DNA from: Trichomonas vaginalis G3
Taxonomy: Eukaryota > Parabasalia > Trichomonadida > Trichomonadidae
Assembly (NCBI RefSeq): GCF_026262505.1
Contig: NC_067203.1
Span: 18,953,411 to 19,017,410, forward strand
Direction of reading: 5' to 3'
DNA length: 64,000 nt
The first letter of the stretch is position 1. Each line of letters starts with the position of its first letter. Made by a program: the position numbers and the translations under genes. Of this stretch, positions 10,562 to 21,739 are shown one piece after another. The notes beneath the pieces are model-generated. The model worked only from the letters and a program-made list of their open reading frames with translations. It was not told the DNA's origin and did no database searches.

Positions 10562-11148
10562 TTCTGATCAGAAATCTTTAAAGATAGTTTTCCTGATGGA
10601 TATAAGGCCAATACAATATATCATGTTGGTATTTTTCTCAGAAGATGTTGTCAATATAAAATACCAAGTTGATCAGATATCTGGAATAAATGGATAAATA
10701 GATTGATGTCAAGACATCCCAATAAATTACTTGTTTACCAATGTCAAATCTGGTAATTTTTGGTAAACCATCCTCATTACTCATCTTTCACACCATTATG
10801 CAAACTATTGTTACTCCAAATAGACGAAGACTCGCAATTTATTGGCTCAAGAGTGAGTAATTGAATCACAGATGTGATCCCGTGTTTACCCATATGGTTT
10901 TATCTGAATCTCAAGAAATCTTATCAGATAATTTCAGTCAAACTCGAAATTTCGTCGAATTAGTATTTATCTAAAATCATTCATAAAATTTTTAATGGTA
11001 CCCTAAAGACAATAGACCACTCACAGAAAAACACTTTTAAAGCTATTATATTGAGTACCTAGAGTCAAGGTGATCCATATATTCGAGCTCAATAAGATTA
11101 TTTTTGTGATGTTTACGTTATCGTCTATAAGGCACCCTTAAATTTTTG
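10562..11148. other. Intergenic between divergent genes
   Basis: About 590 bp between the divergent ankyrin gene and the gene at 11168. Apart from initiator motifs at both ends I see nothing in it. Confidence 0.5.
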
Positions 11149-11153
11149 TCACT
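11149..11153 (+). promoter_or_regulatory. Trichomonad initiator (TCAYW) before gene at 11168
   Basis: TCACT lies 14 bp upstream of the ATG at 11168 and fits the TCAYW initiator consensus. It also supports choosing that ATG. Confidence 0.5.
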
Positions 11154-11167
11154 TTTAAAAGTTTTTG

Positions 11168-11875
11168 ATGGAATATAATCAACAGTTAGAAGCCAAATAT
11201 TCAGATTTTTTCCAATATGTTACCGATTTTATAAATGCACATACTCCAGAACTCAAAGAAGATTTACGGCTTCTAAGAATGTATTCTGCCCCGCTCTTTC
11301 AAAAATATTTAGATATGGCAAATTTTACTAATAATATTTTTACTGTATGGAGAACTTTTAACGATACTTACTTACGATACATAAAACTATTTAAGCCAAC
11401 CAAAGAAATTGTCGATAAATTTTACGAGTTACGTGAATTATTGGGAAAAGAAATACTTAAATATTATCCAGCCTACGCGAATGATATGCAAAGATTGTCA
11501 GACTTCAAAAAGCTCGTTTTGGAATTCGAGAGAACACCAGAGAAGGATAGATCTTTATATTCGAAAATATTTGGTCAATGTTACATCCCATACAAGATAT
11601 GCTCCGATAAAAGATTAGAAGAAAATTGTACTCCTTTACCCGAAGACACGTATGGTAAGGTTTTTGGTTTTCTCTTAGATCTTCAGGGTCCAGTCGTTCA
11701 ATTTCAATGGGAACAAGAAGAAAAAGAAATGAAAGAACAATTGAAACGCTATATAGAAGAGGACAAGAAGAAAAAGAAATTGGAAGAGAGAAGAGATTTG
11801 CAAAGTGTTGAAATTGAACCATATCATAATGATTTTGATGGTCCAATAAGAAGGTTATACCAGCCACTTGTTTAA
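11168..11875 (+). CDS. Hypothetical protein, helical, charged C-terminus
   Basis: A 235-residue protein (MEYNQQLEAKYSDFFQYV) with no family I recognise. The first 150 residues look helical and rich in Tyr and Phe. The C-terminal third has a long charged helix (WEQEEKEMKEQLKRYIEEDK) followed by a Lys/Arg cluster and a short tail. There is no signal peptide or membrane segment. The ATG at 11168 follows an initiator motif at a typical distance. It appears intact and host-type in base composition. Confidence 0.75.
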   Translation: MEYNQQLEAKYSDFFQYVTDFINAHTPELKEDLRLLRMYSAPLFQKYLDMANFTNNIFTVWRTFNDTYLRYIKLFKPTKEIVDKFYELRELLGKEILKYYPAYANDMQRLSDFKKLVLEFERTPEKDRSLYSKIFGQCYIPYKICSDKRLEENCTPLPEDTYGKVFGFLLDLQGPVVQFQWEQEEKEMKEQLKRYIEEDKKKKKLEERRDLQSVEIEPYHNDFDGPIRRLYQPLV

Positions 11876-12693
11876 GATAATATTGACCATTTTATTCCGG
11901 ACCACCAGAATAAAATTTTCCACTGAAAAAAAATTTACCACAAGGACCATATTTGAAATGGTCTGGTTGTCAGAAAATTACGTAAAGTATGAGAAAAAAC
12001 ATGTAAAAAAGATGATATTAAATAAAACTATGAGTTATTTATTAATATATTATTGTTCTTTGCCCTATTATCTTGGTGAGTGTGCTGTTTAATAGTTTTT
12101 TCACACCATTAGGTAAAATGCAATTAATTGTATAAAATAACAAAGAAATAGTATTGCGCTGCTTGGTCTTGGGATATGTAGCATGCAAGAGTTTGAATTA
12201 AATCTTGCCAATAATGATTGAGCGAATAGGTTTAGAAATTGATGAAATGATGGAAACTGTTTGTAGCAAACCAACAAGCGTTAGGAGTTATAGTGGTTTT
12301 TCCTTCTCTGATCATTCAGAATCGTGATAAGGTCGTTTTTGAACGAAATGTTGACTCTGCTCTAGTGTAATGTAGTTGTGGTACTTGGTCCACAAAGAGT
12401 GAGAGATATTGTCTGCAATTTGATTATGCTGAAGTTATCTGGATATTCTGTACAGTATTCTTCCTCATGTACACTAACATGTAAGTGGAGTACGATTTGC
12501 CGCTGGATCAGTCTCTCCAGTAATTTTAGTAGTTTGAGGACGAATAGGTGGATGTTTCGGAATCTCTGCCAACTCCCTGATCGACTTGGAAATCAAATTT
12601 TCGGAATTCAGAATGTTAAAATAACCTAGAAGTTGAAAACATTATTAGTTATATACATAAAACATAAAAACTTTTTCCTTTTTTACAATAAAA
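11876..12693. other. Intergenic, possible decayed coding DNA
   Basis: About 820 bp lie between convergent genes. The minus strand at 12477-12625 has about 50 open codons with coding-like composition (EIPKHPPIRPQTTKITG), without a start and with no homolog I recognise. It may be the end of a decayed gene. The rest shows nothing. Confidence 0.3.
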
Positions 12694-14520
12694 TTAAGCA
12701 AAAACATCAAAATGGCAAATGCAACCGCAAACACGAGATTTCTCCCATGTTTGTGTCTCGGGAACAATTCTGAACAGTTTAAATGGCTGTTCAGCCTTAA
12801 CTTCCTTTTCAATTAATCTTCCAAATTCTCCTGGCGTTTCCTCGTGGCATTTATCGAGTTCTACCCATTTCTTAGCATCGGCTGATGCAATTATGCTCCA
12901 TCCGTGCATTTTATTTTGAGGATCTCTCTTAATTCTGTAGCCACGAATTTGAATTGGAGTTTCCAGAGCGAGTTGTATCCAATTATCCTTTCCGGCGTAT
13001 GTGAATACCTCTATTTCGCTTGCTGGATTGAAAAGAGTGTTCGGGAAGTAGTTTGTTGAAGTAATAATAACAGGAATGTTGAAAAGATGGTATTCTTCAA
13101 GCATTCTTTGGAATATTGGTCCTTGGCTATCAAAGAACTCGATTGTCTTGATAGAAAGTGTATCTGGCTCTCCAGTTTTCTCAATTCTGACAGAACTAGC
13201 TCTAAATGGCTTTAAACCAGTAGAAATAGATCTGCCGTTCTCGAGATGGTTCAAACATCTGTATACCATGGTTTCTACGCCATTCTCGTCGTAAGAAATC
13301 AATTTCCAATTTGATTTGAAGCTATCGTCGTAGGAAGTGATTTTTAAGCCTTGAATTGTAACTGGTTCCTTAAAGTCGAACTGTATAAACAATCTTTTGC
13401 TGCTCATACCGAAGAATCCCGTTGCATTATCTCCAAGACAGTAATGTATGTCGAAAGATGATCGTGAGTAGATGTATTTGTTTTCGAATAAATTCGTACG
13501 ATTTTCGTTGAGAGTTTGAGCAATTCCGGCTCCGAATTTACATTCAGAAGTGATTTGTTGGGATTTGAGCTGGAGAATCTGTCTTTCTAACATGTCAATG
13601 TCGTTCTTGTAATCTTCGACTATCTTTTTCTCGGCCTTTTGAAGCTTGTCGATGTAAGCGTGAACTTTTTGAAAATCTGAACCGGGTAAGTAGAATTTTT
13701 CTGTTTCAAGAACGTTGAATATCATGTCAAATGTTGGCCTGGTCTTAGGATCTTGCGCCCAGCATTGCTCTATGAGTTCTGTGTATAATGGAGAAAATCC
13801 TTCTGGAAACTCTGGTCGATAGCCTTGAGAAACTTTCACAAAGATGCTATGACATGTTTCACCATCAAAAGGTCTCCGTAATGTCAATAGATTGTACAAA
13901 AGAATGCCATAAGCGTAAACATCGACCAATTTGTTGTAATATTTAGATGTGTATTCTTCTGGAGCCATAAAAACAGGAGTACCAACATTTACTGTCTGAT
14001 CAGTAGCAGCATTGACATCTTCGACGTATTTTGACAAACCAAAATCGCAAACGAAAGGTTCTAAGTTTTCGTTGAGTAATACATTCGCTGGCTTTAAGTC
14101 TCTGTGAAGAATGTTGTTTCTGTGCAAATAACGCATAGCAGCTGCGATTCCGATCATTTGAATAGTTTTTTCTGTTGGACCCCAGTTTGGAAGCTCATCG
14201 CCTTTAATGGCTTGATTTATGTATGTGTCTAATGATTTATTTGGCATATATTCAGTAATAATTAAATGAGGCCTTGTATTGGGATCTTGTGAGAGACAAC
14301 AGCCTAAAAATGGAAGGATTGATGGATAGTTGATTTTCGCCATAATTCCGACTTCTCTGAGGAAAAGTTTTGGGTCGTTAAATTGGATTTGTTTTACTGC
14401 AATGATTTTATTAGTTTTTAGATCTGTAGCTTTGTAGACAATACCAAATGAACCTTTACCAATGTCCTCCCGTTCTTTGCTGATTCGATTACGCTCGAAT
14501 AAATGATTTGCTACTTCCAT
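12694..14520 (-). CDS. TKL-type protein kinase with two discoidin-like domains
   Basis: A 608-residue cytosolic kinase. The kinase domain covers residues about 15-275 with glycine loop GKGSFGIV, Lys43 in AVKQ, catalytic HRDLKPANV (139-147), CDFG (158-161) and MAPEE (185-189). All key residues are present, so it should be active. A coiled coil follows (about 285-320). Two F5/8C (discoidin, galactose-binding-like) domains follow: residues about 345-465 (LFIQFDFKEPVTIQGLKI) and about 475-608 (WIQLALETPIQIRGYRIK). This kinase plus galactose-binding-fold layout is common in trichomonads. A decayed copy of its 3' kinase region lies at 16733-16880. Confidence 0.9.
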   Translation of the reverse strand: MEVANHLFERNRISKEREDIGKGSFGIVYKATDLKTNKIIAVKQIQFNDPKLFLREVGIMAKINYPSILPFLGCCLSQDPNTRPHLIITEYMPNKSLDTYINQAIKGDELPNWGPTEKTIQMIGIAAAMRYLHRNNILHRDLKPANVLLNENLEPFVCDFGLSKYVEDVNAATDQTVNVGTPVFMAPEEYTSKYYNKLVDVYAYGILLYNLLTLRRPFDGETCHSIFVKVSQGYRPEFPEGFSPLYTELIEQCWAQDPKTRPTFDMIFNVLETEKFYLPGSDFQKVHAYIDKLQKAEKKIVEDYKNDIDMLERQILQLKSQQITSECKFGAGIAQTLNENRTNLFENKYIYSRSSFDIHYCLGDNATGFFGMSSKRLFIQFDFKEPVTIQGLKITSYDDSFKSNWKLISYDENGVETMVYRCLNHLENGRSISTGLKPFRASSVRIEKTGEPDTLSIKTIEFFDSQGPIFQRMLEEYHLFNIPVIITSTNYFPNTLFNPASEIEVFTYAGKDNWIQLALETPIQIRGYRIKRDPQNKMHGWSIIASADAKKWVELDKCHEETPGEFGRLIEKEVKAEQPFKLFRIVPETQTWEKSRVCGCICHFDVFA

Positions 14521-15068
14521 TTTTTTTTACTTTTTTTTTCTCACCGAAAAAATTTTTTATTGAAAAATTAACTCAATGATTGTACATAGACAACATCCGT
14601 CTGTCTCGTCTGATATAGGTATCTAAAAAACTAGTTCTGTAAAATATTTAGTTAAATTGCGATTCTCAAAAACAACATGCCTTACTCAATTATGACTGAA
14701 CTTGATCTAGATGACACATGCATCGTGCTTTTATTTGCAAATGTTTGTATGGAATTATGTAAGGAGTAACGAAATTTGTTATCAATAATGTAGTTTAAAA
14801 TGAGATAAGAAGGTGAATATTCATAAATATTGTATCATAATACAACACAACAAGCTCACGACTTTATTCAGTATAATTGAGAAAATTTTTTGTAAAATTC
14901 GAACAACATTCGTTAGATTATGTTGGAAAAGTATTATTTTCCTATTTAAATATTAGACGCAGTTTTTGAAATTTCCAAAATAAATTCAAATTTCTCAATT
15001 TGATAAATTTTCTAGTAATTTTACAAATAATTTTTCAATTTTTCGACTTTTTTTGAAAAAAATTTTGA
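14521..15068. other. Intergenic, nothing recognised
   Basis: AT-rich spacer between the divergently oriented kinase and glycosyltransferase genes. No gene or repeat is evident, and no convincing initiator lies close to the kinase ATG. Confidence 0.5.
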
Positions 15069-16301
15069 CAGAGCATACATTTCATAATAGGAATTTTACC
15101 TGTCTTTTTTTCATACTTAATTTTTTCAATCCTAGCCAGCTCCGATGCTCTACGGTGCTCATTATTATCCATTAAAACAGTAGAAATAGTTAATCCTGTT
15201 TCCGAAATCTTTAATACAAAATTAGTAACATATATTCCAGACGAAATAATCGAAAGTAGAACTATTTACGACATGCCAATCGATATTGGAGAAACTCAAC
15301 TACGCATGAATGGAAAGTGGAGTGAAATTGATGATCACCCAGCCAAACCAGTAATTATTCCAGAGATGTTTCACAGGTTTAGAGGAACAATGACAATACT
15401 AAAGAATATCTATGTTAATCGAAATTCAGCAATCCTTTTACCAGGAAAATTTATTGTTCCTACAAATGAGACGAAGTATTATAATATGAAAGGACCGAAT
15501 TGCGGTACAATTATTGCAACATATGATAATTGTGTTTGTTTTGGACATGATTCAACAAAAATCTATGCTCATTGGATGATTGATTACTTTGGCATGCTAA
15601 TGCTCTTACCAAAAGAGGTAGTTGAGACATACAAACTAATCAATATCCCAGATATTCCTGGTGCGCATGAGACTCTCGACTTCTTAAATGTTCCAAAAGA
15701 AAATAGAATTCCATTTCCTTCATACTCTAACCTTTACTTCTTAAGAAGGTGCTATTACATGTATGATCCGCTCACTATGTCAAACCATTACGGATTACCT
15801 TTACAAAAAATCAGAGATTTCCTTCATAAAAAATTCCAACTCGATGGAATTGAAAAAACGAAATATTGCTGCTATCAAAGAAATGCTAGAAGACGAATAA
15901 TCAATTTCGACCAAATGGTTAAGACTCTCAAAGAAAGATTCCCTGATTATAAATGGGAATGCATTGAAGATCATCAATCTTTGACTCAATGCGCAAGATA
16001 TTGGGCAGCCATAAAACTCATTATCAGTGGCAATGGTTCTCATTACTTTAGATGCTTCTGCATGAACAAAGGAGCTGTTGCAGTTGAAGTTCAAGGAGTT
16101 TATCATGATTTGTCGTGTATGGGCGCACTGTTAATGTGCGGAGTTCACTGCATTACTCTGAAGAATCCAGAGTTGAATCATGCAGTTTGGTGGGGTGGTG
16201 GCTCATATAACATGGAAATCAACAAAATTGCAAAAACTGTCGAATACTTGAAACCATACTTATCTGGCGGAAAATTCCCAAACGGACCTTTAGTTTTCTA
16301 A
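15069..16301 (+). CDS. GT61-family (DUF563) glycosyltransferase, start unclear
   Basis: From the first ATG (15273) a 342-residue protein matches the GT61/DUF563 pattern: an acceptor-site segment YAHWMIDYFGMLMLL near residue 98, a basic YCCYQRNARRRIINF block near 200, and a terminal nucleotide-sugar-type region with GNGSHYFR and VEVQGVYHD near 250-275. The open frame extends 68 codons upstream to 15069. There it encodes a strong hydrophobic segment (IIGILPVFFSYLIF) and a plausible stem (NTKLVTYIPDEIIES). That is what a Golgi type II signal anchor looks like, but the extension has no ATG. The gene may have lost its start codon or begin differently. Confidence 0.82.
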   Translation, partial: QSIHFIIGILPVFFSYLIFSILASSDALRCSLLSIKTVEIVNPVSEIFNTKLVTYIPDEIIESRTIYDMPIDIGETQLRMNGKWSEIDDHPAKPVIIPEMFHRFRGTMTILKNIYVNRNSAILLPGKFIVPTNETKYYNMKGPNCGTIIATYDNCVCFGHDSTKIYAHWMIDYFGMLMLLPKEVVETYKLINIPDIPGAHETLDFLNVPKENRIPFPSYSNLYFLRRCYYMYDPLTMSNHYGLPLQKIRDFLHKKFQLDGIEKTKYCCYQRNARRRIINFDQMVKTLKERFPDYKWECIEDHQSLTQCARYWAAIKLIISGNGSHYFRCFCMNKGAVAVEVQGVYHDLSCMGALLMCGVHCITLKNPELNHAVWWGGGSYNMEINKIAKTVEYLKPYLSGGKFPNGPLVF

Positions 16302-17458
16302 TCGTTCTTTTTCATGTGCTATAAAATAATATAGAATGAGAAAAGCAACAAAGTATCAAGTCTGCTACGATGTATCGTCTCTGAATAAGTTACTGTCAAT
16401 TTGATGAAGATTGATAGTATTTGATCGAAAAAAAGTTGTAGACAACGAAAGAGTTGAAAATAGCTTCAAACAGGCTGATTAGATAAGGATTTCTATTAGC
16501 TAGAATATATTGAGTTGTTATTCTGACATATCACTGAACTAGAGAACCAACACCTTTAAGGCGTTATAGGTGCGAAAAATATGAAAATTGATGTAAAATT
16601 GGCATTCACCCTCATGAAAAAAAAAGTTGCAAAAGAATAAAAATTCGCGAATCTAAGCTTTTTTGACGTTATCCGCATTCAATGAATTTTTAATCATAAA
16701 GCATTGAATATATATACATTTAGTTATTGAATTCTTCGACTATTTTTGTGTCTAAAATAGATCGCATTTTTTGAAAATCCGAATCGGGTAAATATAACAT
16801 TTCTGTTTCAAGAACGCTGAAATCATATCAAATGCGGGTTATGTCTTAGGATCTTGTGCATAGCTTTGCTGACAGTCGTCTTAACACTCGTAAATACGTA
16901 ATGTATTCAAAATTATGAATGCTGTTGTCAAAATTTGATGCATCAATTTAAAATAAGCAATTATTGATAAGATTCAACGAATTTTTACATTGATTCGTGA
17001 TATTGATAAATGTTTATTGTTATCGGTTGTGAAGTTCTTGTATTATTTTCCAACCATGGTTTAGAACAAAATATAATCTTAATGTATACTCAATCATTAT
17101 TCTTCGAAAAAAAAGATTATCCTTTACTAATTTGATGCGAAATGGACTAAAGAAATTTGTAATCAGAAAGTATTGAAAAATGAAAAATAAATAAAAAAGG
17201 GCTTTTCCGATGGACGCACAATGTAAAATCACAATCATTTAAGATTGGATATGATTTTACATTCACACATATTTATAATCTTATTTGTAGCTACAGCTCA
17301 GGATATTTTTTAATTTCACTATTATATTTTTGAAATCATTTGTATAGATTTTCCATATTTCCATTATCATATTTCCTCAATATCATTTTAAAGGATTTAA
17401 GATGCAGGATACATTTTAAAATCTCAAATTAGATTATATATTACAGTTTCAGAGTTGA
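16302..17458. other. Intergenic with one gene relic
   Basis: About 1.15 kb of AT-rich sequence. It holds the kinase relic at 16733-16880. I see nothing else. Confidence 0.5.
16733..16880 (-). pseudogene. Relic of a kinase gene (copy of 12694-14520)
   Basis: About 150 bp align with the segment of the kinase gene around 13615-13770 that encodes the end of the kinase domain and the start of the coiled coil. Shared stretches include TTTTTGAAAATC, TTTCTGTTTCAAGAACG and GTCTTAGGATCTTG, with many substitutions and small gaps, and stops in all frames. It is a short remnant of a duplicated kinase gene in the same orientation. Confidence 0.75.
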
Positions 17459-18373
17459 AAATTGAACATTGAAAGAACAGCCGAAGGTTCCTATACAATT
17501 AGTGGTGGAAAATTATATTCTGATTTTTCACAAAACACAAGTTTTCAAGTTGTTAATATTACTGCGAATTATAATAAAATTCCACCATATTGCTTTTATA
17601 ATTGCAGTTCTTTAATATCTGTCACTATATATTCACCATTAACTAAAATTTCTTCATATGCATTTGGCTTATGTAAATCTCTCAAATCTATTTTACTTCC
17701 AGATTCGCTAGAGATTATTGGCGATGGAGCTTTTTATCAATGTAGTGGTATTGATATTTTAAATTTCTCAAAAAGACTTAATGAGATTGGAAATAGTGCA
17801 TTTTATCAATGCAAAAATTTGTCTGTTTTATCAATTCAGAAAAAATTAAAAATAAAATATTTGGGAATTCAAGCATTTTATGATTGTAAAATTTCTTCAA
17901 TAGTTTTTCCTGATTCCATAGAATACATTAAACAAACCGAAAATGATATTTATAATATAATATTTGATCAGACAGAAATTTTAACAAATGCGACAGAAAT
18001 TTCTAACAATTTTGTATTTTATTTAAATTCGTCATATACAGTTCCACCTAATATTAAATCTATTTGTGAGCAAGCTTTCCGTTATACAAATATCACAACA
18101 TTAATTGTTCCTTCAACGGTTGAAGTTATTCATTCAAGAGCATTTGAATATTCCAAAATAGTTAGTTTAACAATGGAGAGTTTATCAACTATGCTTGAAG
18201 AAGAAGTATTTGCATATTCTCATATAGAAAATACTAATCTCCCAGCAAAATTCGATGAATTTCCCAGAAGGTCCTTTTATTGTAGTTATATTACAACGTT
18301 TATTGTTCCTCGATCTATTAAAAGAATTATGAATGAAGAATTCGAATATTCTAATATAGAAACAATAACTATT
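17459..18373 (+). pseudogene. BspA-like LRR gene, 5' part, split by a transposon
   Basis: About 305 codons of BspA/TpLRR-type leucine-rich repeats. Units resemble LKSILLPDSLEIIGDGAFYQC. The frame opens at 17459 after a stop and has no ATG near its start (NIERTAEGSYTISGGKLYS), although that start matches the usual N-terminus of the family. The start codon may have been lost. The reading continues to ETITI, where a 1060-bp transposon is inserted. The second part at 19434-21732 resumes the same repeat in the same frame if one copy of the 7-bp duplication is counted. In trichomonads such proteins are often surface or secreted, but no signal peptide is visible. Confidence 0.85.
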
Positions 18374-19433
18374 TAAGGGTTTCGTTTTGCGAAAAAAACG
18401 TACAATACGCAATTTCGCTAAAAAAACATTTAGCTAGCAATTTCGACCTTTGACTCCACTCAAGACGTCACTTTTTTAATTTTGCGGTATCATATTTTTG
18501 GAAAATCTTTATGAATATTATATCAAAAGTCTCTTTAATATCTATATTTCATATTTTTATCGATTTTTAAAGTTTTTGCGAAAAGTATTCAATTATTTTT
18601 GCTATTTGGTCGGGTAAATGTCAGATTTGCGACATTTTCTGATATGATATTCAGATTCTACGTTGATAATAATGCTTATAGAACCCTCTTGCTATTGTGT
18701 CAAAATTGCGAAACCGATAGCAAAGATATCTCGCAATATCAAAATTGAGATATTGAGTGAATTATGCATTATAGAGATTAAAAATCTGATTTGTGAAAAC
18801 ATCTCATCAGTTTCTAGCTAATTCAAAAATCTTTACTATCTTATTCGATTAAAATGAAAAGGGAATAGTTTCATTATGCTTTAAATGACAGCATTATAAT
18901 ATAATCATAGTTTTCGCTCAATATGCAGCATTTTTTTTTCGAAATCTATGGTCAATATCCTAAATACTGATTGCTTTGCATTCATATCTCTTACATTTTC
19001 TATACCCACATCACTATTCATTGCTATTCCTATCTTTTTCATTTTTGTTTGTTTCTCATAATTTCTCAAAAAACATGATAACTTGATATTTGTAAATATC
19101 ATACTTTATAACGTAAATAAGAACTTGACCTATTAAGAAAAGCAGTAATGAAAAGAAAATCTGAAATTCATAAAAATTACAAGTTTCTGATGACAATTAG
19201 CTTAATTAAACCAGGTACAAGATTATATAATTGTATTTTCTATCCAATTATCCATATAATATCTTATCCAGAAAAAATAACTTGATCAATACCAAATGAT
19301 TTTTTAACTAGTAAATAAAGTATTTTCTTTACACACACATTGTATATCATAGTTTTTTTTTTTTTTGGTTTCGCAAAACATCCAAAAACAAATATGCTAT
19401 AAAAGTGACAATTTTAGCAAAACGAAACCCTTA
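18374..19433. mobile_element. Non-autonomous TIR transposon in BspA-like gene
   Basis: The 1060-bp element has 17-bp perfect TIRs, TAAGGGTTTCGTTTTGC at 18374-18390 and its complement at 19417-19433. It is flanked by the 7-bp direct repeat AACTATT (18367-18373 and 19434-19440). A second partial copy lies at 7054-7744. Both keep a 45-codon frame (minus strand here, 18905-19039, MKKIGIAMNSDVG), which is too short for a transposase. It is therefore probably moved in trans. The superfamily is uncertain: a 7-bp duplication does not settle it. Confidence 0.85.
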
Positions 19434-21732
19434 AACTATTCAATCAGATTCAGATTTGCTAGAGATTGGGAATAATTTCAGATCTTGCATGTTCTTAAAA
19501 TACATAACAATTATTTGCAAAAATTTAATTATTTCTTGTGACTTATTCTGGCATATTAATAGTTTTAAGATTAATGCATCTTCATCGATTGTATTTACAA
19601 AATTTTCTCTTGGATATGATACAATTGAAATAATCACGCCACATGAACATTATATTAATTCAACAGTTCCTAAATACTTTAAGAATATCAATGACATTAA
19701 AAATTTGAGTTTTCAAAATTGGAAAAATTTAATAGAAATAAATGAGTCATTTTTTATCTTACAATCAAATATATTCATTCCATTTCCGGAAAATCTTACT
19801 AAAATTAATAAGCATTCTTTCAGAAATTGTGGAAATCTTACTAAAGTTATTTTGAATGAATCAATTAATCAAATACAACAGGGAGCTTTTGAAAGTTGCT
19901 CTAAATTAGAATATTTTGAAATAAGGTCGAGAAAAGAATCTTTTATTGGAGTTAATGCTTTTATATATTGTAGATCGTTGAAAATCTTCAAATATAATTC
20001 TATCAAAATTGCTTTTGATATGCCTTTTATTTCTTTTTCAGATACATCATATAGAAGTCTTTCAATAGTTACACCGAATAATCCAAGCAATATAATTTTA
20101 CCATTTTTCTTTTTTAGAAACACACAGAAATCTATTACATTAGAAGAAAATATTAAAGAATTAGGTGTTGGAGCATTTGCATGTTCATCGCTCGAAACAA
20201 TCGTACTCAATAATAAAATTGAGATTATCCCACCATATTGCTTTTATAACTGCATTAATCTGACAAATATCTCTAATTTTTGCTGCAGCACCATTTCTGA
20301 ATATTCTTTTTGTGATTGTAAAAAGTTAAATACAATATCTAGTTATGCATTCGAGAGTTCATCTCTAAACCTTTCAATCATCGATGCCGAATATATTTGG
20401 GATTACACTTTTTCAAATACAAAGATAAGATATGTGACTTTCACAGATAATGTTTTATTTGTTGGATTCAAAGCATTCTATAATACAGTAATTTATCAAC
20501 TAAATTTAGGACAATCATTGATAAAGTTTCCATCCTATATTTTCTCTAATTCTAATATTACAGAATATTCAATCCCAAATAATATCAAATATATTGAAGA
20601 GGGTTGCTTTTGTGGGTGCAAAAATCTAACAACAATTAGAAATCTCATCAATGTGGATTACATCGGTGATAGAGCATTTGAAGGTTGTACATCATTGACA
20701 TTATCAAATGGATTATATTATATCGGATTTGACGCATTTTCTAACTGCAATTTAGTAACATCAATGAAAATTTCAAATCACATACAAACAATCAAAACTG
20801 GAACTTTTTTCAATTGTACATCATTATCATATTTTTTATTCCCTGAATCATTGATTTCAATTGAAGATGAAGCATTTTATAATTGCATTTCATTAGAGAT
20901 AACTAGATTACCACCTTCTGTGTCGTTTATCGGGACCATGGCATTTGGAAATTGCAAAATTTTTCAATATCATTCCATTTGTAATTCTAATGTTAAATTT
21001 GAATTTGATGCATTTTCGAACTCATTCATAGAAATTATAAACATTTCTTCAGAATATATTTTTATTAATTCTTATGCAATTAGTAATTGTCCATTTTTGC
21101 ATACTGTTATAATTGATGCAAATAATGGAATTATAGAACATAGTGCTTTCTATAACTGTCCAAATCTTACATTTATTGATTTTAAAAGTTCAAAACTTAC
21201 TTTGTGCAGCTATTGTTTTTTCAATCTTAATATATCTTCATTTACATTTCCGAGTGGATGTATCAGTGAACCTTCAGTTTTTAAAAACTGTACTAAACTT
21301 AAAACTATTACATTTCAGAGCAATCAGAGATTCAGCCATTATTTGGATTCTATCCTCCATATTCCAGGACTTGAAAAAATATATTTTGATGACAACACAT
21401 GGTCATCTTATTTATCCGATGATGATTGTGAAACACTGAAAGGAGTTGAACTATATTACACAGGACAAGAGAAAACAGATGAAAACTTTGATGATTTATT
21501 TGCATATTCTATTTATAAGAATCGCCTAAAAGTTCACGTACCATATACATATATTCTTGATACATTTTGTGATGTTGAAGTTATTCGTGAAAGAGAAACA
21601 AATGGCCGACTAATGCTTGAGAATATGGTATTTTGCTATCAAAATAGCAGAATAAATGAACCCACAGTTCTTCATGTGAGTCGAACACTTTCAATTTTCA
21701 GCCAAAACCTCATAAACGCTTTAAAATCTTAA
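19434..21732 (+). pseudogene. BspA-like LRR gene, 3' part
   Basis: About 765 codons continue the BspA-type leucine-rich repeats (typical unit SNIKYIEEGCFCGCKNLTTI) after the inserted transposon. The first residues after the duplication (QSDSDLLEIGNNF) complete the repeat begun before it. About 20 repeats are followed by a non-repeat tail from about residue 670 on (YYTGQEKTDENFDD). It ends at a TAA eight bases before the minisatellite. There is no transmembrane segment. Apart from the insertion and the missing first ATG, the gene reads open. Confidence 0.85.
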
Positions 21733-21739
21733 AGAGATA

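Noticed and set aside
12477-12625. Coding-like minus-strand stretch downstream of the kinase gene
   Set aside because: Only about 50 codons, no start, no recognisable homolog. Mentioned only as possible decayed DNA.
17020-17238. 72-codon minus-strand frame rich in Phe and Leu
   Set aside because: Composition matches random AT-rich DNA, with no domain and no initiator.
18373-19434. TTAA target duplication for the transposon in the BspA-like gene
   Set aside because: TTAA is present at both ends, but counting it as the duplication would leave a stop in the gene. AACTATT with TIRs starting TAAGGG restores the leucine-rich repeat and fits the end of the second copy at 7744.
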